A stretch of DNA of 64,000 nt from an uncultured Clostridia bacterium (lineage in GTDB: Bacteria; Bacillota; Clostridia; Christensenellales; UBA1750), in the NCBI GenBank assembly GCA_904393115.1, contig CAJFMX010000010.1, forward strand, positions 31,824-95,823. Reading direction: 5' to 3'. The number at the start of each line of letters is the position of its first letter. Within the stretch, counting starts at the first letter, position 1. The notes under the pieces are model-generated. The model was given only the letters and a program-made list of their open reading frames with translations, ran no database searches and was not told the DNA's origin. Shown one piece after another: positions 54,792 through 63,299 of this stretch. The translations under genes and the position numbers were made by a program.

Positions 54792-57053
54792 ATGAGCAGA
54801 ATGATCAAGGACCACAGCGGGTCGTGGATGCTCTCTTCGGGCATCCTCACGCTGTATGCGCTGGCGGAGTACTTTGGAAAGACCCCGGGCTGCAACAAAT
54901 CCCTGTGCCTGTCGTACGGGGAGCAGGGGCAGCACAGCGTCTACTTCGCGGAGGACGAGGTGGCGGACTCCGTCCGGGTCGGGTACGAGTTCGTCCACGA
55001 CGGCGCCGCCTGCGGCGCGTACGAAGGCGAGGTCGCGGAGCTGCTGCACCGCATGGAGCGGTTTGTCGGGGAAGAGCTCCAGGACGGCGCGGACAGGGAC
55101 CGCGCGGCGATCGCAGCGCTCTGGGAGGCGAGCAACCGGATGCGCTGCGCGTATCTCGCGCTCTACCAGCTGACCAACGAGAGCTTTGTCGCCAGGGCCT
55201 ATGAAGAGGTGGAGGAATTCCTCTCCGCGCAGAGCGGCGTGATCGACAGGCAGGAGGTCCTGCAGTGCCTGTCCGCCGTGGACACGCGGGAGCTGTACAT
55301 CTTCCGGGAGAGGGCGGACTGGCTCTCCCTCGCGCGCAGGTACCTGGATGCGGGCAAAGCGCTGGACGAGGACCTGCTGCGGCGCCTCGCGGAGCACGCC
55401 CGGCGCTACGGGTTCCTGCGGATGGGGCGCAGCCAGTTCATGGCCGGCGCAGATGCGGACGACTACCGCGAGAAGCTCACGGCGTACACGGAGGAGGACT
55501 ACGAGAAGGAGCGCGCGCAATACGCGCTGCAGCTGGAATCCGCCGTGCACACGGAAGAGCGCGCGGAGCGGTGCGCGCGCCTCCTGGGAATGCCCCAGGA
55601 GCTGTACCGCGTGATTCGCCGCCTGGCCAAGCTGGCGCAGCTGCGGCTCCAAATGCGGGAGGTCTCGCAAAAGCTGATCGTCGCGCGCGAAAAGACCCTC
55701 ATGCCGCAGGTGTACAGATGGATTCACCGCAATTTTGACGACCAGGAATTCCGCTTCCTCCTGCCGGAGGAGATCGCGGACATGGTCCGCGAGGAACAGC
55801 CGGAGCGCTTCTATCGGGAACGAAAGGCCGAGGTCCGCAAACGCCGGGAAGCGGTCTGCATGGAATTGCGCGAGGGGGAGATTCGGGTCACGTCCGGGGA
55901 GGCGGCCAGGGAACGGTTCCGGTCGTATCCAACGGCGGAGGCGGCGCGCGCTTCTGTATACCGGGGCATCCCGGTGTGCGGAAAGGGCGCGATTGTGGGC
56001 CCGGTGATTCAGCTGGACGAGAACGCGACCAGGCCGGAGGCGGCGCAGGGCCGCATCGTCCTGTGCAGGAGCCTGATCCCCAACATGGTCGGCGCGTGCG
56101 TGCGCGCGCTGGCCGTGATCACGGAGGAGGGTGGGTATTCCTCCCACGCGAGCGTGCTCTGCCGGGAGATGCACATCGCCTGCATCGTGGGGGCGAGGGG
56201 CGTCCTGGCCCTGCGCGATGGGGAGACGGTCCGGATGGACCTGGAGACGGGCGGGATTCAGCGCTGCGAGGCCGCGCCTGCGCCCGCGGCGCCGGGGAAA
56301 CTCCCCTGTTTTGTCCCCCTCCGGGACGCGGAGGAGGCCATGCCCGTCGGCGGGAAGGCGCGGCAGCTTTGCCGGATTCGGGAGAGCACGCCGGACGCGT
56401 TCCTGATCACCACCGAGGGCTTCGCCCTGCTGGCGGCGGACCCGGAGGCCTTTATCCGGCAGCTTGCGGCGCGCCTGCGGGCGCTGGGCGCGGAGTCGGT
56501 CATCCTGCGCTCCTCCTTTGCGGAAGAGGACTCGCAGGAGAAGACCTATGCGGGGATCTTCGAGAGCTACGGGAATGTGGACGCGCGGGACGGGGACCGG
56601 ATTCTCGGGATCGTCCGGAAGATGATCGCGGCCTATCAGAACGTCCCGGGCTTTTACCAGACGGAGCACGACGGCCTGGAGAACTGCTCGATCGTCGTGC
56701 AGCGGATGCTCTCGCCCACGATCTCCGGCGTGGCCATCAGCGGGTATGTCCACAAGGGGTACGAACAGATCCTGATCGAGTATGTGCTGGGGCACTTGTC
56801 CGTGCTCATGGACGGCAAGGTCACCCCCATGCGGAGCTTTTTCCGAAAGGCGGCGTACTATGAGCAGCCGGGCGCGCCCCGGGAGTGGATGCCTCCGTTC
56901 CTGGTCCCCTCGCATGCGCCCCTGCTGGACGAGCTGATCGACCACGTCGTCCGGCTGGAAGCCGCGTACACGGGCAGCATAGAAATCGAATGGGCGATGG
57001 ACGGCGAAAGGCTGTACCTGCTGCAGGTCCGGAAGGAGCCCACCCGGGGATAG
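54792..57053 (+). CDS. PEP-synthase-like phosphotransferase with permuted domains
   Basis: 753 residues. Residues 1 to about 380 are a mainly helical part of no recognised family. Residues about 395-500 are a PEP-utilising swivelling His domain: TEEGGYSSHASVLCREM places the phospho-His at H452. Residues about 515-753 are a PPDK-type ATP-grasp: VGGKARQL (K522), VILRSSFAEEDSQEKTYAGIFESY (in parts; R573), and EWAMDGERLYLLQVRKEP at the end. Known PEP synthases, PPDK and rifampin phosphotransferase have the ATP domain first and the His domain behind it; here the order is reversed. The product likely transfers phosphate between ATP and a small molecule through H452. AGGGATGAG defines the start. The PK-like gene follows in nine bases. 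Confidence 0.8.
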   Translation: MSRMIKDHSGSWMLSSGILTLYALAEYFGKTPGCNKSLCLSYGEQGQHSVYFAEDEVADSVRVGYEFVHDGAACGAYEGEVAELLHRMERFVGEELQDGADRDRAAIAALWEASNRMRCAYLALYQLTNESFVARAYEEVEEFLSAQSGVIDRQEVLQCLSAVDTRELYIFRERADWLSLARRYLDAGKALDEDLLRRLAEHARRYGFLRMGRSQFMAGADADDYREKLTAYTEEDYEKERAQYALQLESAVHTEERAERCARLLGMPQELYRVIRRLAKLAQLRLQMREVSQKLIVAREKTLMPQVYRWIHRNFDDQEFRFLLPEEIADMVREEQPERFYRERKAEVRKRREAVCMELREGEIRVTSGEAARERFRSYPTAEAARASVYRGIPVCGKGAIVGPVIQLDENATRPEAAQGRIVLCRSLIPNMVGACVRALAVITEEGGYSSHASVLCREMHIACIVGARGVLALRDGETVRMDLETGGIQRCEAAPAPAAPGKLPCFVPLRDAEEAMPVGGKARQLCRIRESTPDAFLITTEGFALLAADPEAFIRQLAARLRALGAESVILRSSFAEEDSQEKTYAGIFESYGNVDARDGDRILGIVRKMIAAYQNVPGFYQTEHDGLENCSIVVQRMLSPTISGVAISGYVHKGYEQILIEYVLGHLSVLMDGKVTPMRSFFRKAAYYEQPGAPREWMPPFLVPSHAPLLDELIDHVVRLEAAYTGSIEIEWAMDGERLYLLQVRKEPTRG

Positions 57054-57062
57054 GAGGAGACG

Positions 57063-58019
57063 ATGAAATTTCTCTACACCGTAAAGCGCACGGCGACCGC
57101 GGAAGTTCTGGACCGCTATGCGCAGCTGGGGGCCTCTGCGTTCCGCGTGAATTTCGGACGCGGGAGCCTCGAGGAAAACGCGCAGTGCGTCGAGCGCATC
57201 GCGCAGCGAGAAGGCGTGGAAGCGTTTCTCGACCTGCCGGGATGCAAGCCGCGGCTGGGCGCGTATCCAAACGGCAGGGAGACGTATGCCAAAGGGGAGG
57301 CGATTCTCCTCGAGGACGGGGCCGCGTGCAGTCATGCGGTGTGCTCGCTCTGCAACGACACCAGCGAGGGCTATGCGGTTGGGGATGCCATCGCCGCAAG
57401 CTCGGGGCTGAAACTGCGCGTGCGCGCGCGGACGCCAAGGGGCTGGGAGCTCACGGCGCAGAACGACGGGGACCTCTACAGCTATTGCGGATTCTTCAAC
57501 ATAGACCGGCCCCGGAAGCGCACGGCGCTGAGCGAGCAGGAGCGGGAAATCGCCGCGCGCCTGCATCGGAAGGCGTGCAAAAACCTCGTGGGGATCTGCC
57601 CCTCCTTTGCGGATGCGGCGCAGGTCCCCCGGGAAACGAGGCGGCTCTTCCCGGAGCAGAAGATCCTCTCAAAGATCGAGACGCCCTACGGGGTGGAGAA
57701 CCTGGCCTCGATCCTCGGGGAGAGCGACGGGGTGATGCTGTGCCGGGGGGACTTGTCCCTCTTTTACGCGGAGGAGGAGATGTACCGCCTGGGGGAGCGC
57801 ATGGCGCGGGCCTGCCGGGCGGAAGCGGGAAAGATCTTCATCGTGGCGACGGACTTCTTTTCCCACTTTGTGCAGGACGAGCGCGCAATGGAGGCGGACT
57901 TGCCCGTGCTGGAAAAGTACCTCGCGCTGCGCCCGGAATACGTTTTGATCAATGAAACGTCCTACTCCCCCCGCTGGGAGAAAATCGTCGGGAAATGCCA
58001 AGAATATGCGGGTTTGTAG
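57063..58019 (+). CDS. Short, divergent pyruvate-kinase-like protein
   Basis: 318 residues, against about 470 in normal pyruvate kinase. The barrel motifs are traceable: FRVNFGRGS (R28, N30), LDLPGCKPR (D57, R64), ILSKIETPYGVENL (K204, E206) and SDGVMLCRGDLSLFY (D222, R228, D230). The catalytic Lys and Mg/PEP ligands survive, but the usual Lys of the DTKGPEIR region is Pro59 and the B domain is shortened. No C-terminal regulatory domain. It may bind PEP or pyruvate or a related enol acid instead of running glycolysis. It lies nine bases after the PEP-synthase-like gene. Confidence 0.82.
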   Translation: MKFLYTVKRTATAEVLDRYAQLGASAFRVNFGRGSLEENAQCVERIAQREGVEAFLDLPGCKPRLGAYPNGRETYAKGEAILLEDGAACSHAVCSLCNDTSEGYAVGDAIAASSGLKLRVRARTPRGWELTAQNDGDLYSYCGFFNIDRPRKRTALSEQEREIAARLHRKACKNLVGICPSFADAAQVPRETRRLFPEQKILSKIETPYGVENLASILGESDGVMLCRGDLSLFYAEEEMYRLGERMARACRAEAGKIFIVATDFFSHFVQDERAMEADLPVLEKYLALRPEYVLINETSYSPRWEKIVGKCQEYAGL

Positions 58020-58028
58020 AGGTGTGCA

Positions 58029-58877
58029 ATGAAGGTTCGAATTGGTGCGGTCGTTGTCGAGTTTCTCTGCGATCGGGAGGAGATCCGCGATCACATTTCC
58101 CATCTCCTGCGGTATCACAAGGCCGGCGCAGAAGCCGCGGCCTGCACCGTGCGGTTCCAGCTGGACGAAACCCTGGAGCGGAATCAATCCGCGCTGGACG
58201 GGCAGGGCGCGTACTTGTGCCGCTACGCCCCCAATTTCCTGGAAAATGCGACGCAGCGGTTCTATTATCGCGTGCTGTTCCCGGTTTTGCAGCGGGTGTG
58301 CTGCGACCGCGCGCAGATGATGGTCCACGGCTCCCTGCTGGGGCTGGAGGATGGGAACAGCATCCTGCTGATGGGGCCGAGCGGCGGGGGGAAGAGCACC
58401 TGCGCGGCCGCGTGGCTGAACGGCGGGATGCCGCTCATGGGCGACGACACCATCTGCATTGCGGGCGGCCGGTGCTACCCCCTCAAGAGGGAGCTGCACA
58501 TCGGCGAGGACAGCCTTGCGAAGTTCCCCCGGCTGAAGGGGACCCGCCACCTGGAGCCCTACATGCCCGGATACAGGAAGCTGGGCTATGACTGGATCGC
58601 CCTCTATCCGGAGCTGGTGCTGGAAGCGGCGCCCCTTCCCGGGTGCATCGCGGTCACGGCCGTGCGCCCGGATTCGCGGACGAGCAGCCGCGCGCTGACG
58701 GACCCGGAGCAAAAGCGGGCGGTCTTCCAGGAGAACGCGTCGGCCTACACCCCCGCCAGCTTTGCGCGCGCCTGGGAGGAGCTCGGCCGGATTCCCTTCG
58801 TCGAAATTGCCTGGGGGCGCGACATCTGGGAGTATCCCGGGATGCACGTCGGATACCTGAAAAACCTGCTGCGGTGA
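58029..58877 (+). CDS. HPr-kinase-like ATP-binding protein
   Basis: 282 residues. Walker A GPSGGGKST (K122), GDDTICI (D139, D140) as the HPr-kinase-type acidic motif, and the C-terminal region RIPFVEIAWGRDIW. The N-terminal 90 residues resemble the amino-terminal part of the HprK-related kinases found in peptide-modification clusters. True HprK has an additional signature and acts on HPr; no ptsH gene lies here. Starts nine bases after the PK-like gene, so the three are one operon. The substrate may be a small molecule or a peptide. Confidence 0.8.
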   Translation: MKVRIGAVVVEFLCDREEIRDHISHLLRYHKAGAEAAACTVRFQLDETLERNQSALDGQGAYLCRYAPNFLENATQRFYYRVLFPVLQRVCCDRAQMMVHGSLLGLEDGNSILLMGPSGGGKSTCAAAWLNGGMPLMGDDTICIAGGRCYPLKRELHIGEDSLAKFPRLKGTRHLEPYMPGYRKLGYDWIALYPELVLEAAPLPGCIAVTAVRPDSRTSSRALTDPEQKRAVFQENASAYTPASFARAWEELGRIPFVEIAWGRDIWEYPGMHVGYLKNLLR

Positions 58878-58984
58878 GAAGCCGGCGCGCGGAGCCGGGC
58901 CGCTGCCGTTGGGTTTTTGCCGGAAGGGCTTGCAGGAAGCAGGCGCTTCTGGCATCCTATAGTCAAGAAATTGACTGTAAAGAA

Positions 58985-59381
58985 ATGGACCAAAGGGGAT
59001 GGAGCATGACGAAGGAAGACGCTGCTGGTGGTCAACGTGCTCTTCTATGACGCCGTTTTCCACAAGGGCGGCATGACGCAGAAGGAGATCTGCCAGCGGA
59101 CGTTCCAATCCAAACAGACGGTCAACCTGCTCGTCAAGAATCTTCTGGCCGAGAACTATGTAACCGTTGCCGAGGCGCCGGAGGACAAGCGGAACAAGAT
59201 CGTCCGGATGACCGACGCCGGAAGGGCCTGCTGCGAACCCGTGGTGCGCCACATCACCTGGGCGGAGGACACGGCCATGTCCCTGTTCACGCCGGAGGAA
59301 CAAGAGCAGCTCATCGACCTGTCCCGGAGATTCACAAAGAATCTGACCAGGCTGGTCCATCAGGAAGGGGAGGATCTGTAG
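58985..59381 (+). pseudogene. MarR-family regulator, N-terminally truncated and frameshifted
   Basis: From the GTG at 59028 the frame encodes 117 residues with the MarR recognition part (GGMTQKEICQRTFQSKQTVNLLVKNLLAENYV in parts, wing EDKRNKIVRMTDAG). About 30 residues of the family N-terminus are missing. The upstream reading MDQRGWSMTKE (ATG 58985) would join it only through a one-base shift near 59017. It is probably inactive, although a short product from GTG cannot be excluded. The stop is next to the nitroreductase ATG, its former partner. Confidence 0.65.
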
Positions 59382-59890
59382 ATGGAGCTGTATGAAGCGA
59401 TCCGCAAGAGAAGGACGGTTCGGGAGTTTCTGGACAAAGAGGTGGATTTCGAGGCGGTCAAGCGGATCCTGGAGGCGGGAAATCTGGCCCCCACCTGGAA
59501 TCACAACCGCAACTGGAGCTATATCGTCCTGAAATGTACGGATACGCGATGCCCAGACAGTATACGATGCGCAAGGACGCGCCGTATGTGGTCATCCCCG
59601 TATTCCAGTGCAAGGAACGGAACGGCGAATCCGTATCCAAGCTGAATCCGTTCTCCACGATCTGGTGCGTGATCGAAAACATCTTCCTGGCGGCAACCGC
59701 AGAAGGGCTGGCTTGCTCCATGCGGATTCCCCTCAATGAAGAACACGACATCGTGAAAGCAAAGCTGAAGGTGCCGCCGACCTATAAGATCCCCGTTTTT
59801 ATTGGGATCGGCTACGCGGACCCGAACGAGACGGTGCTGGAGCAGAATGCCGCCGATCTCGACAAACAGCTGCACGATGGCAGATGGTAA
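59382..59890 (+). pseudogene. Nitroreductase-family gene with internal deletion
   Basis: The first 50 residues (LYEAIRKRRTVREFLDK, LEAGNLAPTWNHNRNWSYIVL) are a normal nitroreductase start. At about 59530 the frame breaks, and the C-terminal part continues in another frame from MYGYAMPRQYT to GIGYADPNE. About 40 residues present in intact members are missing at the junction. The remainder is conserved, so the loss is recent. MarR next to nitroreductase is a common pair. Confidence 0.75.
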
Positions 59891-59918
59891 TAAACAGAGA
59901 TTCGAGGAATCTGGCAAT

Positions 59919-60210
59919 GCAACCGGATCTGGCTGGAAAACCTCAACCTGCGGGGCAGCTACAAAGCGGTCATCCTGGACTACATCCGGGAAAGGCATCC
60001 GCAGCTTCTGCCCCTGTACCAGGAGATTTATTGCAGAGGGAACCGCGCCTATTGGGAGAGGCTGGATGCGGAGCTGAGGGACTATGCTGCCGGGCTCGGG
60101 CTGGACTATGTGACCAATGACGACAGCAGGAAGCGGCCGTTTGACGCGCCGCCGGTCCTCGTGAACTTTTTTTATCATGAGCAGATCAAAAAGTCTGCAA
60201 GGAAAGGGGA
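59919..60210 (+). pseudogene. C-terminal remnant of an SPL-family radical-SAM protein
   Basis: Translation in the frame of 59933 gives IWLENLNLRGSYKAVILDYI, then HPQLLPLYQEIYCRG, YWERLDAEL and PPVLVNFFYHEQIKKSARK. This is the characteristic tail of spore-photolyase-like radical-SAM proteins. The radical-SAM core with its CxxxCxxC is absent and there is no start. It ends just before mutM. Confidence 0.65.
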
Positions 60211-60218
60211 GGACAGTC

Positions 60219-61088
60219 ATGCCGGAACTGCCGGAAGTCGAAGCGATCAAGCGGGTGATCGAGCCGCAGATTCGGGGGCTCGCCATTGAACGGGTCACGG
60301 TCAACCGGCCGGAAGTGATCGCGCACCCTGCCGCCGATGCATTCTGCCGGCGGCTTGCCGGCCAGGTTTTTGCCGGAACCCGGCGCAGGGGGAAATTCCT
60401 GATCCTCTGCATGGAAAGCGGCGACCGGCTCATCCTGCATCTGCGGATGACCGGCTGTCTGCTGGTGACGCCGGCAGACGCCCCGGAAGAAAAGCATACG
60501 CATCTTGTGTTCCATCTGTCCGGCGGCAGGGAGCTGCGCTTCTCCGACATGCGCCGGTTTGGGCGCTTCTGGCTGCTGCGGCAGGGGGAAGCAGATGCAT
60601 ATACCGGGATGGAAAAGCTGGGAGCGGAGCCCTTTGATCCCACCCTCTCCGGGGAATCCTTGTCCATGCGCCTGGGAAAGCGGAAGAAGACCATCAAGGA
60701 ATGCCTGCTGGATCAGAGCGTGGTCGCCGGCATCGGCAATATCTATTCCGATGAAATCCTGTTTGCCGCCCGCATCCATCCAAAACGGCCCGCCAACACG
60801 CTGACCACCGAGGAATGGAACCGCCTCGCCTCCGTGATCCCGGAGCGGCTGGCCTTCTTTGTCGAAAAGAACGAGATCACACCGGAGGAGTATCTGGAGA
60901 CAAAAGGCCAGGAGTACCGCAACACGCCGTTTTTGCAGGTCTACGGGCACGGCGGCGAACCGTGTCCAGTCTGCGGGGAAACGCTCTGCCGCACGGTGAT
61001 CGGCGGCAGGAGCAGCGTGTACTGCCCGGTTTGTCAGGGGATGCAAATAGAAAAGGGATTTTGCGCGGAGGTTCATTTGGATCTGTAA
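60219..61088 (+). CDS. mutM: Formamidopyrimidine-DNA glycosylase
   Basis: 289 residues. Removes oxidised purines (8-oxoG, FapyG) and cuts the abasic strand. Catalytic P2 and E3 (MPELPEVEAIK), a Lys in RRRGKFLIL, DNA-binding GIGNIYSDEILF, and the C-terminal zinc finger CPVCG…CPVCQ. The ATG at 60219 is preferred over 60177 because PELPEVE must follow the initiator and GGAAAGGGGAGG lies upstream. Intact, although surrounded by decayed genes. Confidence 0.95.
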   Translation: MPELPEVEAIKRVIEPQIRGLAIERVTVNRPEVIAHPAADAFCRRLAGQVFAGTRRRGKFLILCMESGDRLILHLRMTGCLLVTPADAPEEKHTHLVFHLSGGRELRFSDMRRFGRFWLLRQGEADAYTGMEKLGAEPFDPTLSGESLSMRLGKRKKTIKECLLDQSVVAGIGNIYSDEILFAARIHPKRPANTLTTEEWNRLASVIPERLAFFVEKNEITPEEYLETKGQEYRNTPFLQVYGHGGEPCPVCGETLCRTVIGGRSSVYCPVCQGMQIEKGFCAEVHLDL

Positions 61089-61099
61089 TGGCAAATGCT

Positions 61100-61230
61100 C
61101 TTTCCAGCGGCTGTCCATTTCCGCAGTGCGCCCTCTATAGAGCTGATACGGAGCGAAGGGCAGAGTTCCCGGATGTCCTGCTTCGTAAACCGGCCGACCT
61201 TCTCCAGGGTGGCCCGGCGAAAGAATGGTA
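61100..61230 (-). pseudogene. Possible winged-helix gene remnant
   Basis: The minus strand encodes VGRFTKQDIRELCPSLRISSIEGALRKW (in two parts), which resembles the winged helix at the C-terminus of some Fic-family proteins. No start, and no flanking homology. Low-confidence remnant; the rest of the 61089-61383 gap shows nothing else. Confidence 0.3.
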
Positions 61231-61383
61231 CGCATACCCTTACAGTCTCTTTTTTCTTAAATTTTACAAGGAAAATAAGGGAAAGCTTAACTTCTTGCAC
61301 GGTGAACCGGAGCAGTAAAAAACGGACGATAGACAAAATCTCCCCTGATGCAGAAAGAGACAACTACAACAGGGGGGATTGCT

Positions 61384-61560
61384 GTGAGCAAGAGAAGTTA
61401 CGCACATGTACAGGCATTGATCCCTGAGGGCCATGAATAATACGGTCTTTTCTCTGAAATACGCAGAGCTTCACACAGACAGGTCCAACAGCAAATGGGC
61501 AACGGATAGTTCTTGCATCCAAACGAAGCAAGGCGTGCTGTATCTCTCCCCAAGGGGGTT
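61384..61560 (+). mobile_element. Degraded IS3-type transposase remnant
   Basis: GTG 61384 opens a piece SKRSYAHVQALIPEGHE, like the OrfA start of IS3-family elements, and stops after 18 residues. The frame at 61433 then encodes KWATDSSCIQTKQGVLYLS, the region of the first catalytic Asp in the IS3 integrase (usually W-x-TDITYI-x-T-x-QG-x-LYLS). Everything between and after is lost. No terminal repeats were found. Confidence 0.6.
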
Positions 61561-63299
61561 CACAGGGACCAATGCCCCGCCGCCGTCCGCTCAGATACGA
61601 AGTCCCGGTAGATACCCTCCTGGGCGATCAATTCCTCATGGGTGCCCTGCTGCACGATGCGGCCCTGGTCCAGCACCAGGATCTGGTCGGCATTGCGGAC
61701 AGTCTTCAGCCGGTGGGCGATCATCAGCACCGTCTTCTCCCGGGTCAGCGCTTCCATGGCCTTTTGGAGCTGGTCCTCGTTCTCCGGGTCCACGTTGGCG
61801 GTGGCCTCGTCGAAGATGACGATAGGGGCGTCCTTCAGGAGGCATCGGGCGATGGAGATGCGCTGCTTCTCCCCGCCGGAGAGGGTGGCCCCGCCCTCGC
61901 CGATCACTGTGTCATACCCATCCGATAGGGCGGAGATGAAGTCATGGCAGCAGGCGTTCCTGGCCGCTTCCACCACCTGCTCATGAGTGGCATCGGGACG
62001 GCCGAACTTGATGTTGTTCTCAATGGTGTCGTGGAAGAGGTACACCCGCTGGAACACCATGCTCACCTGATTCATCAGGGACTCCAGGGTGTATTCCCGC
62101 ACATCCCGGCCGCCGATGGTGATCCGGCCGCCCTCCACATCCCAGAACCGGGCGATCAGATTGCAGAGGGTGGTCTTGCCGGAGCCGGAGGGTCCCACGA
62201 TGGCGGTGGTGGTTCTGTCCGGGATGGTAAGGGACACATCCTTCAGAATGGGACGGCTGCCATAGGAGAAGTTTACATGGTCAAACACGATCTCGTGGGC
62301 GTCTGGATGGAGCGCTGCGCCGTCCTGGTCCATTTCCGGGATCTCATCCACCTGGTTGGCGTGGTCGATGGAGCTGCCCACCAGCCGCAGGGCGGACACG
62401 CCGCTGCCCGCGGACTGGATCTGAGAGAAGATTAGGAAGGAGAGGATCACCGCCATCAGAGCGTTGGCCAGGGGCAGGCTGCCGCTCAGGTACAGCCACA
62501 CAGCGGCCGCCAGAATCACAACGCTGAACAGGTGGAGGGTCATCTCCTGGGCCCAGATGTAGGGGGTGAACAGCTTTTCCACCGCCAGGTTGTTCTCCCG
62601 GCTGTCCTCCAGGGCCTGACGGACCCGTTTGTCCCCCTTGCCGGTGAGGTTGAAGGACTTGATGACGCTCATGCCCTGGAGCTGTTCCAGAACCGCCTCC
62701 ACCAGCCGGGCCTCGTCCCGCTGGCGCTTGGGGGCGATTTTGGCGGACTGCTTCTCCATGCGGGAGAGGAGCAGCAGGTACAGCGCCATTCCGGCCAGGG
62801 CCAGCAGGCCGATGCGCCAGTCCCAGAACAGCGTGCACAGCAGCATGACGGCGGAGTTGATGAGCCTGCCCAGGATGGTGACCAGCACCATGGCCCCGGC
62901 ACTCTCCACCTCGTCCAGGACGGTGGTGGCAATGCCGGTGAGTTCCCCCAGACTCTGGTCGTTGAAATAGCCCATGGGGATGCGCTTGAGCGTATCCCCC
63001 ATGCTCAGGCGCTGGAGGCGCTTGTTGGCTGTCATGAAATACCCAGCATGAGTCTGCTGGAGCTGACTGAATCGATTCATGATCGCCCGGCCCAGAATGC
63101 TGACCAGCAGCAGAACTAGGGCCTGCCATGTCGGGGCAGCAGAAGAGGAGCCATCCACCAGGGCTAGGACCACCACATAGATGGCTGCGATTTGGAACAT
63201 GTGGAAGATGGCATAGAAGAACCCCAGTACCATAGACTTGCGGATATTGCCCTGTTCTTCACCGGCAAAGCGCCAAATCTTTCTCAAAACCTCAATCAT
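61560..63299 (-). CDS. ABC exporter half-transporter (membrane and ATPase domains)
   Basis: 579 residues from ATG 63299 (GGAGGGAGAACTGGC upstream); a longer in-frame start lies in the previous gene. Six helices in about 1-310, then an ATPase with GPSGSGKTT, Q-loop VFQRVYLF, signature LSGGEKQR, Walker B IVIFDEATANVD and switch IAHRLKTV. Overlaps the upstream ABC gene by four bases, so the two form a heterodimeric exporter like those for lipids, drugs or siderophores. Its codon use is less GCG-rich than most of the window. It ends right at the IS3 remnant. Confidence 0.9.
   Translation of the reverse strand: MIEVLRKIWRFAGEEQGNIRKSMVLGFFYAIFHMFQIAAIYVVVLALVDGSSSAAPTWQALVLLLVSILGRAIMNRFSQLQQTHAGYFMTANKRLQRLSMGDTLKRIPMGYFNDQSLGELTGIATTVLDEVESAGAMVLVTILGRLINSAVMLLCTLFWDWRIGLLALAGMALYLLLLSRMEKQSAKIAPKRQRDEARLVEAVLEQLQGMSVIKSFNLTGKGDKRVRQALEDSRENNLAVEKLFTPYIWAQEMTLHLFSVVILAAAVWLYLSGSLPLANALMAVILSFLIFSQIQSAGSGVSALRLVGSSIDHANQVDEIPEMDQDGAALHPDAHEIVFDHVNFSYGSRPILKDVSLTIPDRTTTAIVGPSGSGKTTLCNLIARFWDVEGGRITIGGRDVREYTLESLMNQVSMVFQRVYLFHDTIENNIKFGRPDATHEQVVEAARNACCHDFISALSDGYDTVIGEGGATLSGGEKQRISIARCLLKDAPIVIFDEATANVDPENEDQLQKAMEALTREKTVLMIAHRLKTVRNADQILVLDQGRIVQQGTHEELIAQEGIYRDFVSERTAAGHWSL

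Noticed and set aside
53856..57566. Open frame of over 1200 residues on the minus strand
   Set aside because: It crosses four plus-strand genes with clear motifs, a terminator and a promoter; only the absence of stops in GC-rich DNA makes it long.
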